Of a DNA stretch of 7,352 nt, positions 1-5,731 are shown piece by piece; position 1 is the first letter of the stretch, and each line of letters begins with the position of its first letter. A program made the translations under genes and the position numbers. Under the pieces are notes generated by a model that was given only the letters and a program-made list of their open reading frames with translations, made no database searches and was not told where the DNA came from. Origin of the DNA: Saprospiraceae bacterium UBA3362 (lineage in GTDB: Bacteria > Bacteroidota > Bacteroidia > Chitinophagales > Saprospiraceae); the NCBI GenBank assembly GCA_002360455.1, contig DEQQ01000079.1, forward strand, positions 1 through 7,352, given 5' to 3'.

Positions 1-765
1 TTAGTCTTAAACTTCACCGGTGTCAAAATAGGTGATCTTAATTCCAGTGCCAAGACAAGAGGTTTGGCAGGAATTCAGACCAGATCAGGAAATGCTTTTG
101 TCATGAAAATTCATGAATCTATTATGACTGCAAATGAGCTCAAATCAATTGAATTCTTTGCAGACAATAGTTCCGAATTCCAAGCAGTTCAGTTTACCCT
201 AGAATATGATCCGACGCAAATAAGTATCGAAGAAGTTTTAGGCAACGAAGTGATCCATTTCTCTTCTGCAAATATTCATGTTCACAAGCCAAGATCCAAT
301 CAAGCATACATCACAGTAAGCTGGGATGGATCGGCAGCAGATGGAAGCAGACTGTTTAGTTTGTTGGTGAAGTCCAAATCAGACTTGAGGGTTAGTGAAC
401 TGTTCAAGATAAATTCTACTATCACTCCGGCTTTGGCCACTATTGATGCGCTCAATGAAGAGTATAAAGTAGAATTGCAACTAATCGATCAGTACGAAAG
501 CACTTTATTTAATGTAAGTCAAAACGTACCGAATCCATTCAGTGACGAAACTCAAGTTAAAATTAATCTTCCAATTGCAGGAGAAGTCAACTTGAGTATC
601 TATGACGCACAAGGAAAATTATTCTACCAAAGTGCTCAACAAATGAAACAAGGTCAAAATCTTTGGAAGATCGAAAAAGATATGCTGCCGAGCAGTGGAG
701 TATATTATTATCAAGTAGATTTCAAAGATCAGACAAGAACTCACAAAATGGTGATGACAAAATAA
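1..765 (+). CDS. Secreted T9SS cargo protein, C-terminal part (5' end outside window)
   Basis: The frame is open from base 1, so this is the last 254 residues of a longer gene; a TTG at 64 is internal and not a start. Visible residues 5-21 (NFTGVKIGDLNSSAKTRG) resemble one dockerin-type segment of the form common in Bacteroidota surface proteins. Residues of roughly 40-145 form a beta-rich stretch with a cohesin-like pattern (FFADNSSEFQAVQFTLEYDP). From about residue 172 (VSQNVPNPFSDETQVKINL) to the end is a type A T9SS C-terminal sorting domain: PNPF, then YDAQGKL, then SGVYYYQVD and a basic end. Such proteins are exported by Sec, moved over the outer membrane by T9SS, and released or anchored after the sorting domain is removed. 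The function of the missing N-terminal part cannot be told. A strong terminator follows the stop by about 60 bases. Confidence 0.85.
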   Translation, partial: LVLNFTGVKIGDLNSSAKTRGLAGIQTRSGNAFVMKIHESIMTANELKSIEFFADNSSEFQAVQFTLEYDPTQISIEEVLGNEVIHFSSANIHVHKPRSNQAYITVSWDGSAADGSRLFSLLVKSKSDLRVSELFKINSTITPALATIDALNEEYKVELQLIDQYESTLFNVSQNVPNPFSDETQVKINLPIAGEVNLSIYDAQGKLFYQSAQQMKQGQNLWKIEKDMLPSSGVYYYQVDFKDQTRTHKMVMTK

Positions 766-823
766 CATTTGTATTAAATTGAAGTAGTCAAGATTTAGCA
801 GAATAAGGTAATTTGTTTAGAAA

Positions 824-854
824 GGGCAGCAAGAAATTGCTGCCCATTTCTTTT
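824..854 (+). terminator. Rho-independent terminator of the T9SS cargo gene
   Basis: A perfect 9-bp stem (GGGCAGCAA / TTGCTGCCC) closes a GAAA tetraloop and is followed by ATTTCTTTT. It lies 58 bases after the stop at 765, on the same strand, with no gene between, so it very likely ends that transcript. Confidence 0.85.
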
Positions 855-1018
855 GGTGCTCAACCCAATAACTTTTATACCCATTTGAGAAAGTCTTTTG
901 CTTTGCATTTATAGTAATTTGCCTGTATAACACTATGAACTATATACGATAGAATAAAAGGCCTCAACTGCTTTTTTTGTCCGAGTTGCTGGCCTTACTC
1001 TAAAACAAGCTAAAATAA
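855..1018. other. Intergenic stretch with a hairpin at 958-996
   Basis: No gene is visible here on either strand. An inverted repeat lies at 958-996: AAGGCC (958-963), one base, CAAC (965-968), a 16-base loop holding T7, GTTG (985-988), two bases, GGCCTT (991-996). Read on the minus strand the stem is followed by TTTTATTC, as in an intrinsic terminator, and it could stop antisense transcripts leaving the hsp20 region. No minus-strand gene is known to need it, so its role is open. Confidence 0.4.
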
Positions 1019-1070
1019 GACAAAATGACATACTATTTCGTGCAAAAGCAGCCATAATGACATAGTTTTT
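1019..1070 (+). repeat. Two 20-base direct repeats upstream of hsp20
   Basis: Copies lie at 1019-1038 and 1051-1070, 32 bases apart, and match at 16 of 20 positions; the shared core is AATGACATA (1024-1032 and 1056-1064) followed by a T-rich end. The spacing is near three helical turns, so a protein bound to both would face the same side of the DNA. The repeats sit 36-100 bases upstream of the best promoter candidate for the hsp20 pair, which suits an activator site. That role is inferred; no known regulator motif is claimed. Confidence 0.45.
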
Positions 1071-1105
1071 ATTCAAAATTCGCCTATTTGGCGCATATTT
1101 TCGTT

Positions 1106-1120
1106 TGGTACGCAGATTGA
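1106..1120 (+). promoter_or_regulatory. Possible sigma-54-type promoter of the hsp20 pair
   Basis: TGGTACG, four bases, then TTGA fits the sigma-54 pattern TGGCACG-N4-TTGC with the GG and the downstream G in the correct 12-base phase. The departures are C to T in the -24 box and GA in place of GC in the -12 box. Transcription would start near 1131, giving a leader of about 35 bases before the ATG at 1166. A second, poorer match (TGGCGCA, 1089-1095, with TTCG at 1100-1103) lies just upstream. A good TAnnTTTG element was not found; TATTTTCG (1096-1103) has one mismatch and no partner TTG at the right distance. Confidence 0.35.
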
Positions 1121-1165
1121 TCCATTTGAATTGTATTCATTTAACAATAAAAAAAATTATCAATC

Positions 1166-1558
1166 ATGTTTACAAAAGTTTATTATCCTGCCTGCTCTAC
1201 TACCAATCAAGAGCAAATTGCTAAAACTTCAAACAAACCCGCTCAAGCAAAACTCAATGTCATCCAAGTCAATGACTCACAGTGGAAACTAGAGTTGGCT
1301 TTGCCGGGATTTACAAAAGAGCAAATCGACTTAGAGATCAAAGATCAACTCCTTATCATAAAGGCAAAGAAAGAGGAAAGTGCCCAAGAAGGGAAGATGG
1401 TCTACCGCGAAATAAATCATGTTAACCAACTTGAAAGAAGTATTCAATTGTCGTCTCACATTGACATGAATGCCATACAAGCTGAAATGAAAAACGGATT
1501 ATTGACCATCAACTTAACGGCAAAGGCAGGCCTAAAAAAACAAATAGAAGTTCTTTAA
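1166..1558 (+). CDS. hsp20: Small heat shock protein, Hsp20 family (first of pair)
   Basis: This is a 130-residue cytoplasmic ATP-independent holdase of the alpha-crystallin family, which binds unfolding proteins until DnaK/ClpB-type chaperones refold them. The alpha-crystallin domain covers about residues 28-118: the first strands with LALPGFTKEQIDLEI, the LIIKAKKEE strand, a YREI segment, and the signature AEMKNGLLTINL with A106, G111 and L113. The C-terminal IEV (127-129) fits the I-x-I/V motif that docks into a neighbouring subunit. The N-terminal arm is short (about 27 residues). Compared with typical bacterial members the middle is divergent: the usual F-x-R-x-F-x-LP region reads LERSIQLSSHID, without the LP. 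The ATG at 1166 is preceded by an A-rich stretch and no Shine-Dalgarno. It probably forms an operon with the second hsp20, 41 bases downstream. Confidence 0.93.
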   Translation: MFTKVYYPACSTTNQEQIAKTSNKPAQAKLNVIQVNDSQWKLELALPGFTKEQIDLEIKDQLLIIKAKKEESAQEGKMVYREINHVNQLERSIQLSSHIDMNAIQAEMKNGLLTINLTAKAGLKKQIEVL

Positions 1559-1599
1559 TCAAAAATCATATTTATTCATCAAATAAAAATTTAGTAGTC

Positions 1600-2022
1600 A
1601 TGAGACATAATCATTTTAATTCATTTTTTCCAAACATTGACAATTTTGGTCAACTCATTAATGAAGTATTTACAGCCATTGATCAGGCCGGTGGACAAAT
1701 GTTCAGATCTCCCGGAATTAATATTTCTGAGACCGACAATAGCTTTGTCCTGAGTCTTGCCGCTCCGGGATTAGAAAAGTCTGATTTTGCAATTCAACTT
1801 GAAAATGATTCTTTGAGCATATCGGTCAACAAAACTTCAGAAGTGGAGCAAAAGTTTTTGCGTAAAGAATTTGATTACAAAAACTTCAAAAGAACTTACA
1901 CACTTCCTGAGTCTGTAGATCGAAATTCAATCAGAGCAAATTACGAAAATGGAATTTTAACTATCGTTTTGAAGAAAAAAGAAGTTGCAACTGCTGTTTC
2001 AAAAACAGTAGTGATCGAATAG
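1600..2022 (+). CDS. hsp20: Small heat shock protein, Hsp20 family (second of pair)
   Basis: This is a 140-residue alpha-crystallin family holdase, closer to the bacterial consensus than its upstream neighbour. A 37-residue N-terminal arm rich in F and N (HNHFNSFFPNIDNFG) precedes the alpha-crystallin domain, about residues 38-126: INISETDNSFVLSLAAPGLEKSDF, then FLRKEFDYKNFKRTYTLP, then the signature ANYENGILTIVL with A113, G118 and L120. The C-terminal tail ends in VVI (137-139), a conservative version of the I-x-I/V motif. Tandem Hsp20 genes in bacteria often make proteins that work together or as mixed oligomers; that is only inferred here from adjacency and the marked difference in their N-terminal arms. 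The gap to the first gene has no terminator, and a strong terminator follows the second, so one transcript is likely. Confidence 0.95.
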   Translation: MRHNHFNSFFPNIDNFGQLINEVFTAIDQAGGQMFRSPGINISETDNSFVLSLAAPGLEKSDFAIQLENDSLSISVNKTSEVEQKFLRKEFDYKNFKRTYTLPESVDRNSIRANYENGILTIVLKKKEVATAVSKTVVIE

Positions 2023-2061
2023 GTTTTTTATTCAAATAGTCGAGGGGTATTAGTTTGAATG

Positions 2062-2092
2062 GCTCGCTTGTTATCGACAAGCGAGCTTTTTA
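2062..2092 (+). terminator. Rho-independent terminator of the hsp20 operon
   Basis: A perfect 10-bp stem (GCTCGCTTGT / ACAAGCGAGC) with a 5-base loop TATCG is followed directly by TTTTTA. It starts 39 bases after the second hsp20 stop and separates that operon from rel. Confidence 0.92.
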
Positions 2093-2197
2093 TATAGATT
2101 GACATATTTTCCATTGGATCACTTCATTGCGCTTTAAGAATTTGGGATGGCCACAAAACTTTCTTTTCCCTTTGCATTGGATTTAGCCAATACTTCT

Positions 2198-2246
2198 TTT
2201 GATTCTTAATCAAAGATTCTTAGCTCTCCGCTTTGAACCTTCAAAG
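2198..2246. repeat. Two palindromes with TTTGA/TCAAA arms upstream of rel
   Basis: The first is TTTGATT-CTT-AATCAAA at 2198-2214; the second is CTTTGA-ACCT-TCAAAG at 2231-2246 and covers the -33 TTG of the rel promoter. Both carry TTTGA facing TCAAA, but with gaps of 7 and 4 bases. The nine-base TCAAAGATT also recurs directly (2210-2218, 2241-2249). The position over a promoter suits a repressor or activator site, though this is inferred and the DNA is AT-rich. Confidence 0.35.
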
Positions 2247-2262
2247 ATTTGTTATATTTTTG
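2233..2262 (+). promoter_or_regulatory. Bacteroidota-type promoter of rel
   Basis: TTG (2233-2235), a 19-base spacer and TATTTTTG (2255-2262) match the phylum's primary-sigma consensus TTG-N17-20-TAnnTTTG at every fixed base. Transcription would begin around 2266-2270, only about 6-10 bases before the ATG at 2276. This supports the ATG as the start and excludes an in-frame TTG at 2249, which lies inside the promoter. Confidence 0.6.
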
Positions 2263-2275
2263 TTTTTCATCAACT

Positions 2276-4513
2276 ATGGACGTAATAGATAGGAAATTCG
2301 AAAAAGGACTGAGCCAATGGAACGAAAAAGAACAGGCTCAAATCATGGAGGCTTATGAGAAACTTACTCATGCCCTGAATCTTTCTACCATAACCGAAGA
2401 AGAAAAAGCAGAGGTAGATCAAGCTTTCGAATTTGCTCTCATTGCTCATGCTCAACAAAAAAGAAAATCTGGCGAACCCTACATTACGCATCCCCTGGAG
2501 GTAGCCAGAATTTGTTTTGTAGAAATGGGATTGGGCTACAAGTCTGTTATCGCCGCTATATTGCACGACGTAGTAGAAGATACTCCCACAAAACTGGAAG
2601 ATATAAGACAAAAATTTGGACCCAAAATCACCAAAATTGTTGATGGTTTAACCAAATTGGATGGCCTTTATAATGTAGAAAGTCCACAAGCAGAAAACTT
2701 CAAAAAAGTACTCAGTACCTTGGTCGACGATGTAAGAGTTATCCTTATCAAAATGGCCGATCGTCTGCATAACCTGCGCACTATAGATGGAATGCCCCAA
2801 CACAAAAAACTAAAAATCGCAGCAGAGACATCATACATCTATGCACCTTTGGCCCATAGACTCGGATTATACAATTTGAAGTCCGAATTTTCTGACATTT
2901 GTCTTAAAATTAATGAACCGGATTTGTATGATGAAATTGTATTCAAACTAAAAGACACTCAAAAAGAACGAAGTAAATTTATTAACGAATTTATCAAACC
3001 TCTCAAGCTCCAATTGGATTCTTTGGAAGTTCCTTATGAAATTTTTGGCAGACCAAAAGCCATTTCTTCTATTGCCAATAAAATCAAAAGTAAAAAAGTG
3101 AGCTTCGAAGAAATTTATGACCTCTTTGCAGTAAGAATTATCGTTGACGTTCCCAAAGAAAAAGAAAAATCAGTTTGCTGGCAAGTGTATTCTATTGTAA
3201 CAGATGTTCACAAGCCTATTCCCGAGAGACTCAAAGATTGGATCACCACTCCCAAAAGTAATGGATATGAATCTCTCCATACCTCAGTGATCGGACCTAA
3301 TGGCAGATATGTAGAAGTGCAGATAAGATCATTGAGAATGGATGACATTGCAGAGAAAGGATATGCATCCCATTGGAAGTATAAAGGAATATCAAATATC
3401 CATGGCATTTATGATCATTGGTTTGATAGCATAAAAGAAGTTCTTGAAACCCCACACAACGACGCCATAGAATTTCTCAATGACTTTAAGTCCAACCTCT
3501 ACGGTGAAGAAGTGTATATCTATACACCAAAAGGTGAAATGAAAGTGATGCCCAAAGGGGCAACAGCATTAGACTTCGCATTTGGTATCCACACAGATGT
3601 AGGCTATCACGCCAGCGGATTCAAGGTAAACAATAAGCTTGTTCCCATGGGTTACATCCTCGAAAGCGGCGATCAGATTCAAGTTATCACCAACAAAAAT
3701 CAAAAACCTACAGAGGATTGGCTAAAAATTGTAATCACCGGAAAAGCAAAATCCAAAATTAGATCTTCGCTCAAAGAAGTAGAAAAGAAACGAGCAGAAG
3801 ATGGAAAAGAAATTCTGGAACGCAAATTAAAAAATTCTAAACTGGATATCGAAGATAATTTCGAAGTCCTTATGAAACTTCTTGCCTGCAAATCTAAAAT
3901 GGAATTATACATTCATTTTAGCGATGAGAAATTTGATTTTGCAGAATTGCTCAAGAAATTTTCTGTTGACAATGGCAGACTGACCGAAATTAAAAGCGAG
4001 CCAAAAGAAACAATTCCTACAGAAGAAGATAGACCATCCAGAACATTCTCTTCCAATACAAAAATTCTTATCAACGGAGAGAGTGGAGAACAGTATCAAT
4101 ACAGCTTGGCACCGTGTTGCAATCCTGTTTTAGGCGACGAGATTTTTGCCTATGTGGGAACCAACAGTGGTCTAAAAATTCATCGCACTCAGTGCAGAAA
4201 TGCAGAGCATCTTATGGCATCTTATGGCTATAGAGTGCTCAAAGCAGAATGGGCTCCACTACCGGGATCTTCATTCAACGCAATGCTTATTGTCCATGGT
4301 ATAGATGATGGCCCTGGAGTTATAGAACGGCTTACACACACCATCTCCTCAAGGATGGGAGTCAACATTAGATCTTTTAGCATCGAAGGAAATGAAGGCA
4401 CTTTCGAAGGAAAAATCGGACTGATCGTAAGGAGCAAAGAACATCTCAACCAAATCATTCAATCTCTTGCCAAGCTACAAGGAGTTAACTCCGTTACCCG
4501 ATTGGATAACTAA
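2276..4513 (+). CDS. rel: Bifunctional (p)ppGpp synthetase/hydrolase, RelA/SpoT family
   Basis: This 745-residue cytoplasmic enzyme makes (p)ppGpp from ATP and GDP/GTP and hydrolyses it to PPi and GDP/GTP, setting the stringent response. Domains are in the usual order and length. The HD hydrolase (about 45-200) has R63, H72, H97-D98, E101-D102 and ADRLHN (161-166) all intact. The synthetase (about 230-370) has GRPK (258-261), YDLFAVR with D282, GYESLHT with Y331, and EVQIR with E347. RLKD (318-321) is the RXKD motif of bifunctional enzymes, not the EXDD of synthetase-only RelA. TGS is about 411-474 with conserved IHTDVG. A helical linker follows, then the zinc-finger/RIS region with C614, C615, H636 and C640, and ACT at about 668-745. 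Intact residues on both sides predict both activities. The gene stands alone between the hsp20 terminator and a convergent gene. The ATG at 2276 is chosen because the promoter overlaps the longer TTG option. Confidence 0.96.
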   Translation: MDVIDRKFEKGLSQWNEKEQAQIMEAYEKLTHALNLSTITEEEKAEVDQAFEFALIAHAQQKRKSGEPYITHPLEVARICFVEMGLGYKSVIAAILHDVVEDTPTKLEDIRQKFGPKITKIVDGLTKLDGLYNVESPQAENFKKVLSTLVDDVRVILIKMADRLHNLRTIDGMPQHKKLKIAAETSYIYAPLAHRLGLYNLKSEFSDICLKINEPDLYDEIVFKLKDTQKERSKFINEFIKPLKLQLDSLEVPYEIFGRPKAISSIANKIKSKKVSFEEIYDLFAVRIIVDVPKEKEKSVCWQVYSIVTDVHKPIPERLKDWITTPKSNGYESLHTSVIGPNGRYVEVQIRSLRMDDIAEKGYASHWKYKGISNIHGIYDHWFDSIKEVLETPHNDAIEFLNDFKSNLYGEEVYIYTPKGEMKVMPKGATALDFAFGIHTDVGYHASGFKVNNKLVPMGYILESGDQIQVITNKNQKPTEDWLKIVITGKAKSKIRSSLKEVEKKRAEDGKEILERKLKNSKLDIEDNFEVLMKLLACKSKMELYIHFSDEKFDFAELLKKFSVDNGRLTEIKSEPKETIPTEEDRPSRTFSSNTKILINGESGEQYQYSLAPCCNPVLGDEIFAYVGTNSGLKIHRTQCRNAEHLMASYGYRVLKAEWAPLPGSSFNAMLIVHGIDDGPGVIERLTHTISSRMGVNIRSFSIEGNEGTFEGKIGLIVRSKEHLNQIIQSLAKLQGVNSVTRLDN

Positions 4514-4547
4514 AAAACAGGCTAAACTAATTCAATTTTTAAGCTGA

Positions 4548-5438
4548 TTATTCTTTGATGAATTTAATCACCTGACCCTGATATTTAATGTAATAAATAC
4601 CGGAGTTCAATTGATCAAGAGACATGGTGCCGTTAGAATTTATTTCGACAGGTATAACCTGTCCAACACTGTTCATCAAAGAAACTTTTCTGTAATCGGC
4701 AGCAGTTTTCAATCCTATGATGTTCAAGGACTCTTGCGCAGGATTCGGATAAACAGAAATGTCACTTCCAACACTGTTGACCAATGCTATAGGAGAAAAA
4801 GAAAAACTTCCATCACGATCTACCATCTTAAGTCTAAAATAATTGGCTTTTGCATTAGAAATCATTTTAGCTTCAATGACATATTGGCTTGGTCTATCGG
4901 TAGTTCCTTTTGCAGTCACAGAGTTAATATCTTTAAAATTTTTACCATCCGTACTTTGCTGTACAACAAAATGACTTGCATTTTCTTCAACTGCTGTATT
5001 CCATTCTATCATCGCCATTTCATCTTTTGCACTGGCAGAAAAATGGATAAGCTTTATAGGTAAAACAATATAATCTGCAACACTACCACAGATCACATCA
5101 TTCACCTTCAACCCGTCTGCAACAAAAGAGGCAGTAGAATTACAATCCGCAACAAAAGTAAATGTCTCACAAATGATAGACCCAACGGGCAGCGTGTTTA
5201 CACGAATGGTTCTGTACATGGTGCCATAAGTGTGACTCACAGCATAATCTATGTGATGAGCTTCAGAAGAAGTTTTTTTCACACAAAAACGAACAGAAAA
5301 CAAACAATCCGGCCCTCCAAAACTGCTTTTACTCATCAACGTAAGTCCATTGCTCACGGTATCAATACACTGCGCTTGAGCAGTCTGTACAGCAACAAAC
5401 AGAGCGGCAATAATCGCCATAGTAAACATCTTTCTCAT
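4548..5438 (-). CDS. Secreted T9SS cargo protein with a cysteine-bearing N-terminal domain
   Basis: The product is 296 residues from the ATG at 5438. Residues 1-23 (MRKMFTMAIIAALFVAVQTAQAQ spans positions 1-23) form a signal peptide with AQA before the likely cut. Residues 24-125 are an unrecognised domain with six cysteines (24, 45, 52, 90, 99, 117), enough for three disulfides outside the cytoplasm. Residues of about 126-220 start with LPIKLIHFSA and include EWNTAVEENASHFVVQQS, the fibronectin-like linker that often precedes sorting domains in this phylum. Residues 227-296 (ISVYPNPAQESLNI to IYYIKYQGQVIKFIKE) are a type A T9SS C-terminal sorting domain. The longer frame from a TTG at 5492 is rejected: the signal peptide would be buried behind 18 residues and the TTG lies upstream of the promoter element. 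It converges with rel, 34 bases apart. The substrate or partner is unknown. Confidence 0.88.
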   Translation of the reverse strand: MRKMFTMAIIAALFVAVQTAQAQCIDTVSNGLTLMSKSSFGGPDCLFSVRFCVKKTSSEAHHIDYAVSHTYGTMYRTIRVNTLPVGSIICETFTFVADCNSTASFVADGLKVNDVICGSVADYIVLPIKLIHFSASAKDEMAMIEWNTAVEENASHFVVQQSTDGKNFKDINSVTAKGTTDRPSQYVIEAKMISNAKANYFRLKMVDRDGSFSFSPIALVNSVGSDISVYPNPAQESLNIIGLKTAADYRKVSLMNSVGQVIPVEINSNGTMSLDQLNSGIYYIKYQGQVIKFIKE

Positions 5439-5479
5439 CTCGATCGGTTTAAAAATCTTACACAAAAGATTATCCAAGA

Positions 5480-5508
5480 CAAAGATAATCAATTCTTTAG
5501 ATATCGAA
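5480..5508 (-). promoter_or_regulatory. Promoter candidate of the cysteine-bearing T9SS gene
   Basis: On the minus strand TATCTTTG (5487 to 5480) matches TAnnTTTG exactly, with TTC (5508 to 5506) 18 bases upstream as a one-mismatch -33 box. Transcription would start near 5473, leaving a leader of about 35 bases before the ATG at 5438. AT-rich DNA makes chance matches likely, so the support is moderate. Confidence 0.4.
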
Positions 5509-5574
5509 TAAAAAAGTATATATTATAGTTTATTATAATACTTATTAGAATGATAATTAGGAAGCTAAGGAAGA

Positions 5575-5676
5575 TCAAAGTCTTCTTTTTTTTCTTGGCC
5601 TTGGTCCTGCTATCCATTCGCGGGAGCTCATTCCTATCAGGCTTAGGTTTGCATCATCAGGTTCTACAAAGGGCAT
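5575..5676 (-). CDS. Candidate 33-residue basic-tailed peptide (ORF B)
   Basis: An ATG at 5676 opens a frame of 33 codons ending with TGA at 5577-5575. The peptide begins MPFVEPDDANLSL, continues IGMSSREWIAG, and ends with a strongly basic PRPRKKRRL. I recognise no family. In its favour: the frame covers a GC-rich island (28 of 50 bases G or C at 5597-5646) inside DNA of about 12-25% GC on each side, and the composition passes from acidic to basic in an ordered way. Against it: it is short, has no clear promoter or ribosome binding site, and A8 falls within its last codons. It overlaps the hydrophobic frame at 5657-5731 by 20 bases, so the two may be coupled, or may be one gene split by a frameshift. 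The same DNA may instead be a non-coding conserved element. Confidence 0.28.
   Translation of the reverse strand: MPFVEPDDANLSLIGMSSREWIAGPRPRKKRRL
5605..5643 (-). other. Possible conserved Bacteroidota intergenic motif
   Basis: Read on the minus strand the segment runs AGCCTGATAGGAATG, a short centre, then TGGATAGCAGGA. From memory it resembles a motif scattered between genes in many Bacteroidota, roughly AGCCCTGAT, a variable hairpin, then GGATAGCGGGA. The ends can pair (CCTG with CAGG). The function of that motif is not known to me, and the likeness is recalled, not searched. It competes with the coding reading of the same bases. Confidence 0.25.
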
Positions 5677-5731
5677 AAAACACAGCAAAAAAACAAGCTA
5701 AAATCAAAAGGAATAGCAGAGCTATAACCAT
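5657..5731 (-). CDS. Candidate 24-residue hydrophobic peptide (ORF A)
   Basis: An ATG at 5731 opens a frame of 24 codons ending with TGA at 5659-5657. The peptide (MVIALLFLLILACFFAVFYAL, positions 1-21, then CRT) is almost wholly hydrophobic and long enough to span a membrane once. T-rich DNA encodes hydrophobic residues by default, which weakens the case. Its end overlaps ORF B by 20 bases in another frame. A single one-base shift would join a membrane segment to the acidic-then-basic tail of ORF B, giving a small single-pass protein of about 50 residues. I see no promoter that clearly serves it. Confidence 0.18.
   Translation of the reverse strand: MVIALLFLLILACFFAVFYALCRT

Noticed and set aside
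1002..1016. 15-base AAAACAAGCTAAAAT, also at 5690-5704
   Set aside because: The match does not extend into the flanks, and the sequence is A-rich, so chance or low complexity explains it well enough.
2249..2275. TTG-initiated extension of rel by nine residues
   Set aside because: The TTG lies within the promoter spacer, and the added residues (MLYFCFSST) are not like the start of this family.
2270..2611. 113-codon minus-strand frame under the 5' end of rel
   Set aside because: It lies over the conserved hydrolase domain and has a composition typical of antisense reading.
4481..4492. Perfect 12-base palindrome GGAGTTAACTCC
   Set aside because: It lies inside rel coding sequence in the ACT domain, and nothing around it suggests a regulatory role.
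4512..4546. Possible terminator between the convergent rel and T9SS genes
   Set aside because: On the minus strand an imperfect stem (CAG/CTG and CT/AG with a bulge and mismatch) precedes T6, but the pairing is too weak to call.
4611..5063. 150-codon plus-strand frame inside the minus-strand T9SS gene
   Set aside because: It is antisense to a gene with a clear signal peptide and sorting domain, and its translation has no recognisable domain.
5439..5492. TTG-initiated extension of the minus-strand T9SS gene
   Set aside because: It would place 18 residues before a clean signal peptide, and it begins upstream of the -7 element.
5570..5593. GAAGA-TCAAAG-TCTTC followed by T8, terminator-like on the plus strand
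   Set aside because: The stem is only 5 bp, and no plus-strand gene lies upstream that would need it.
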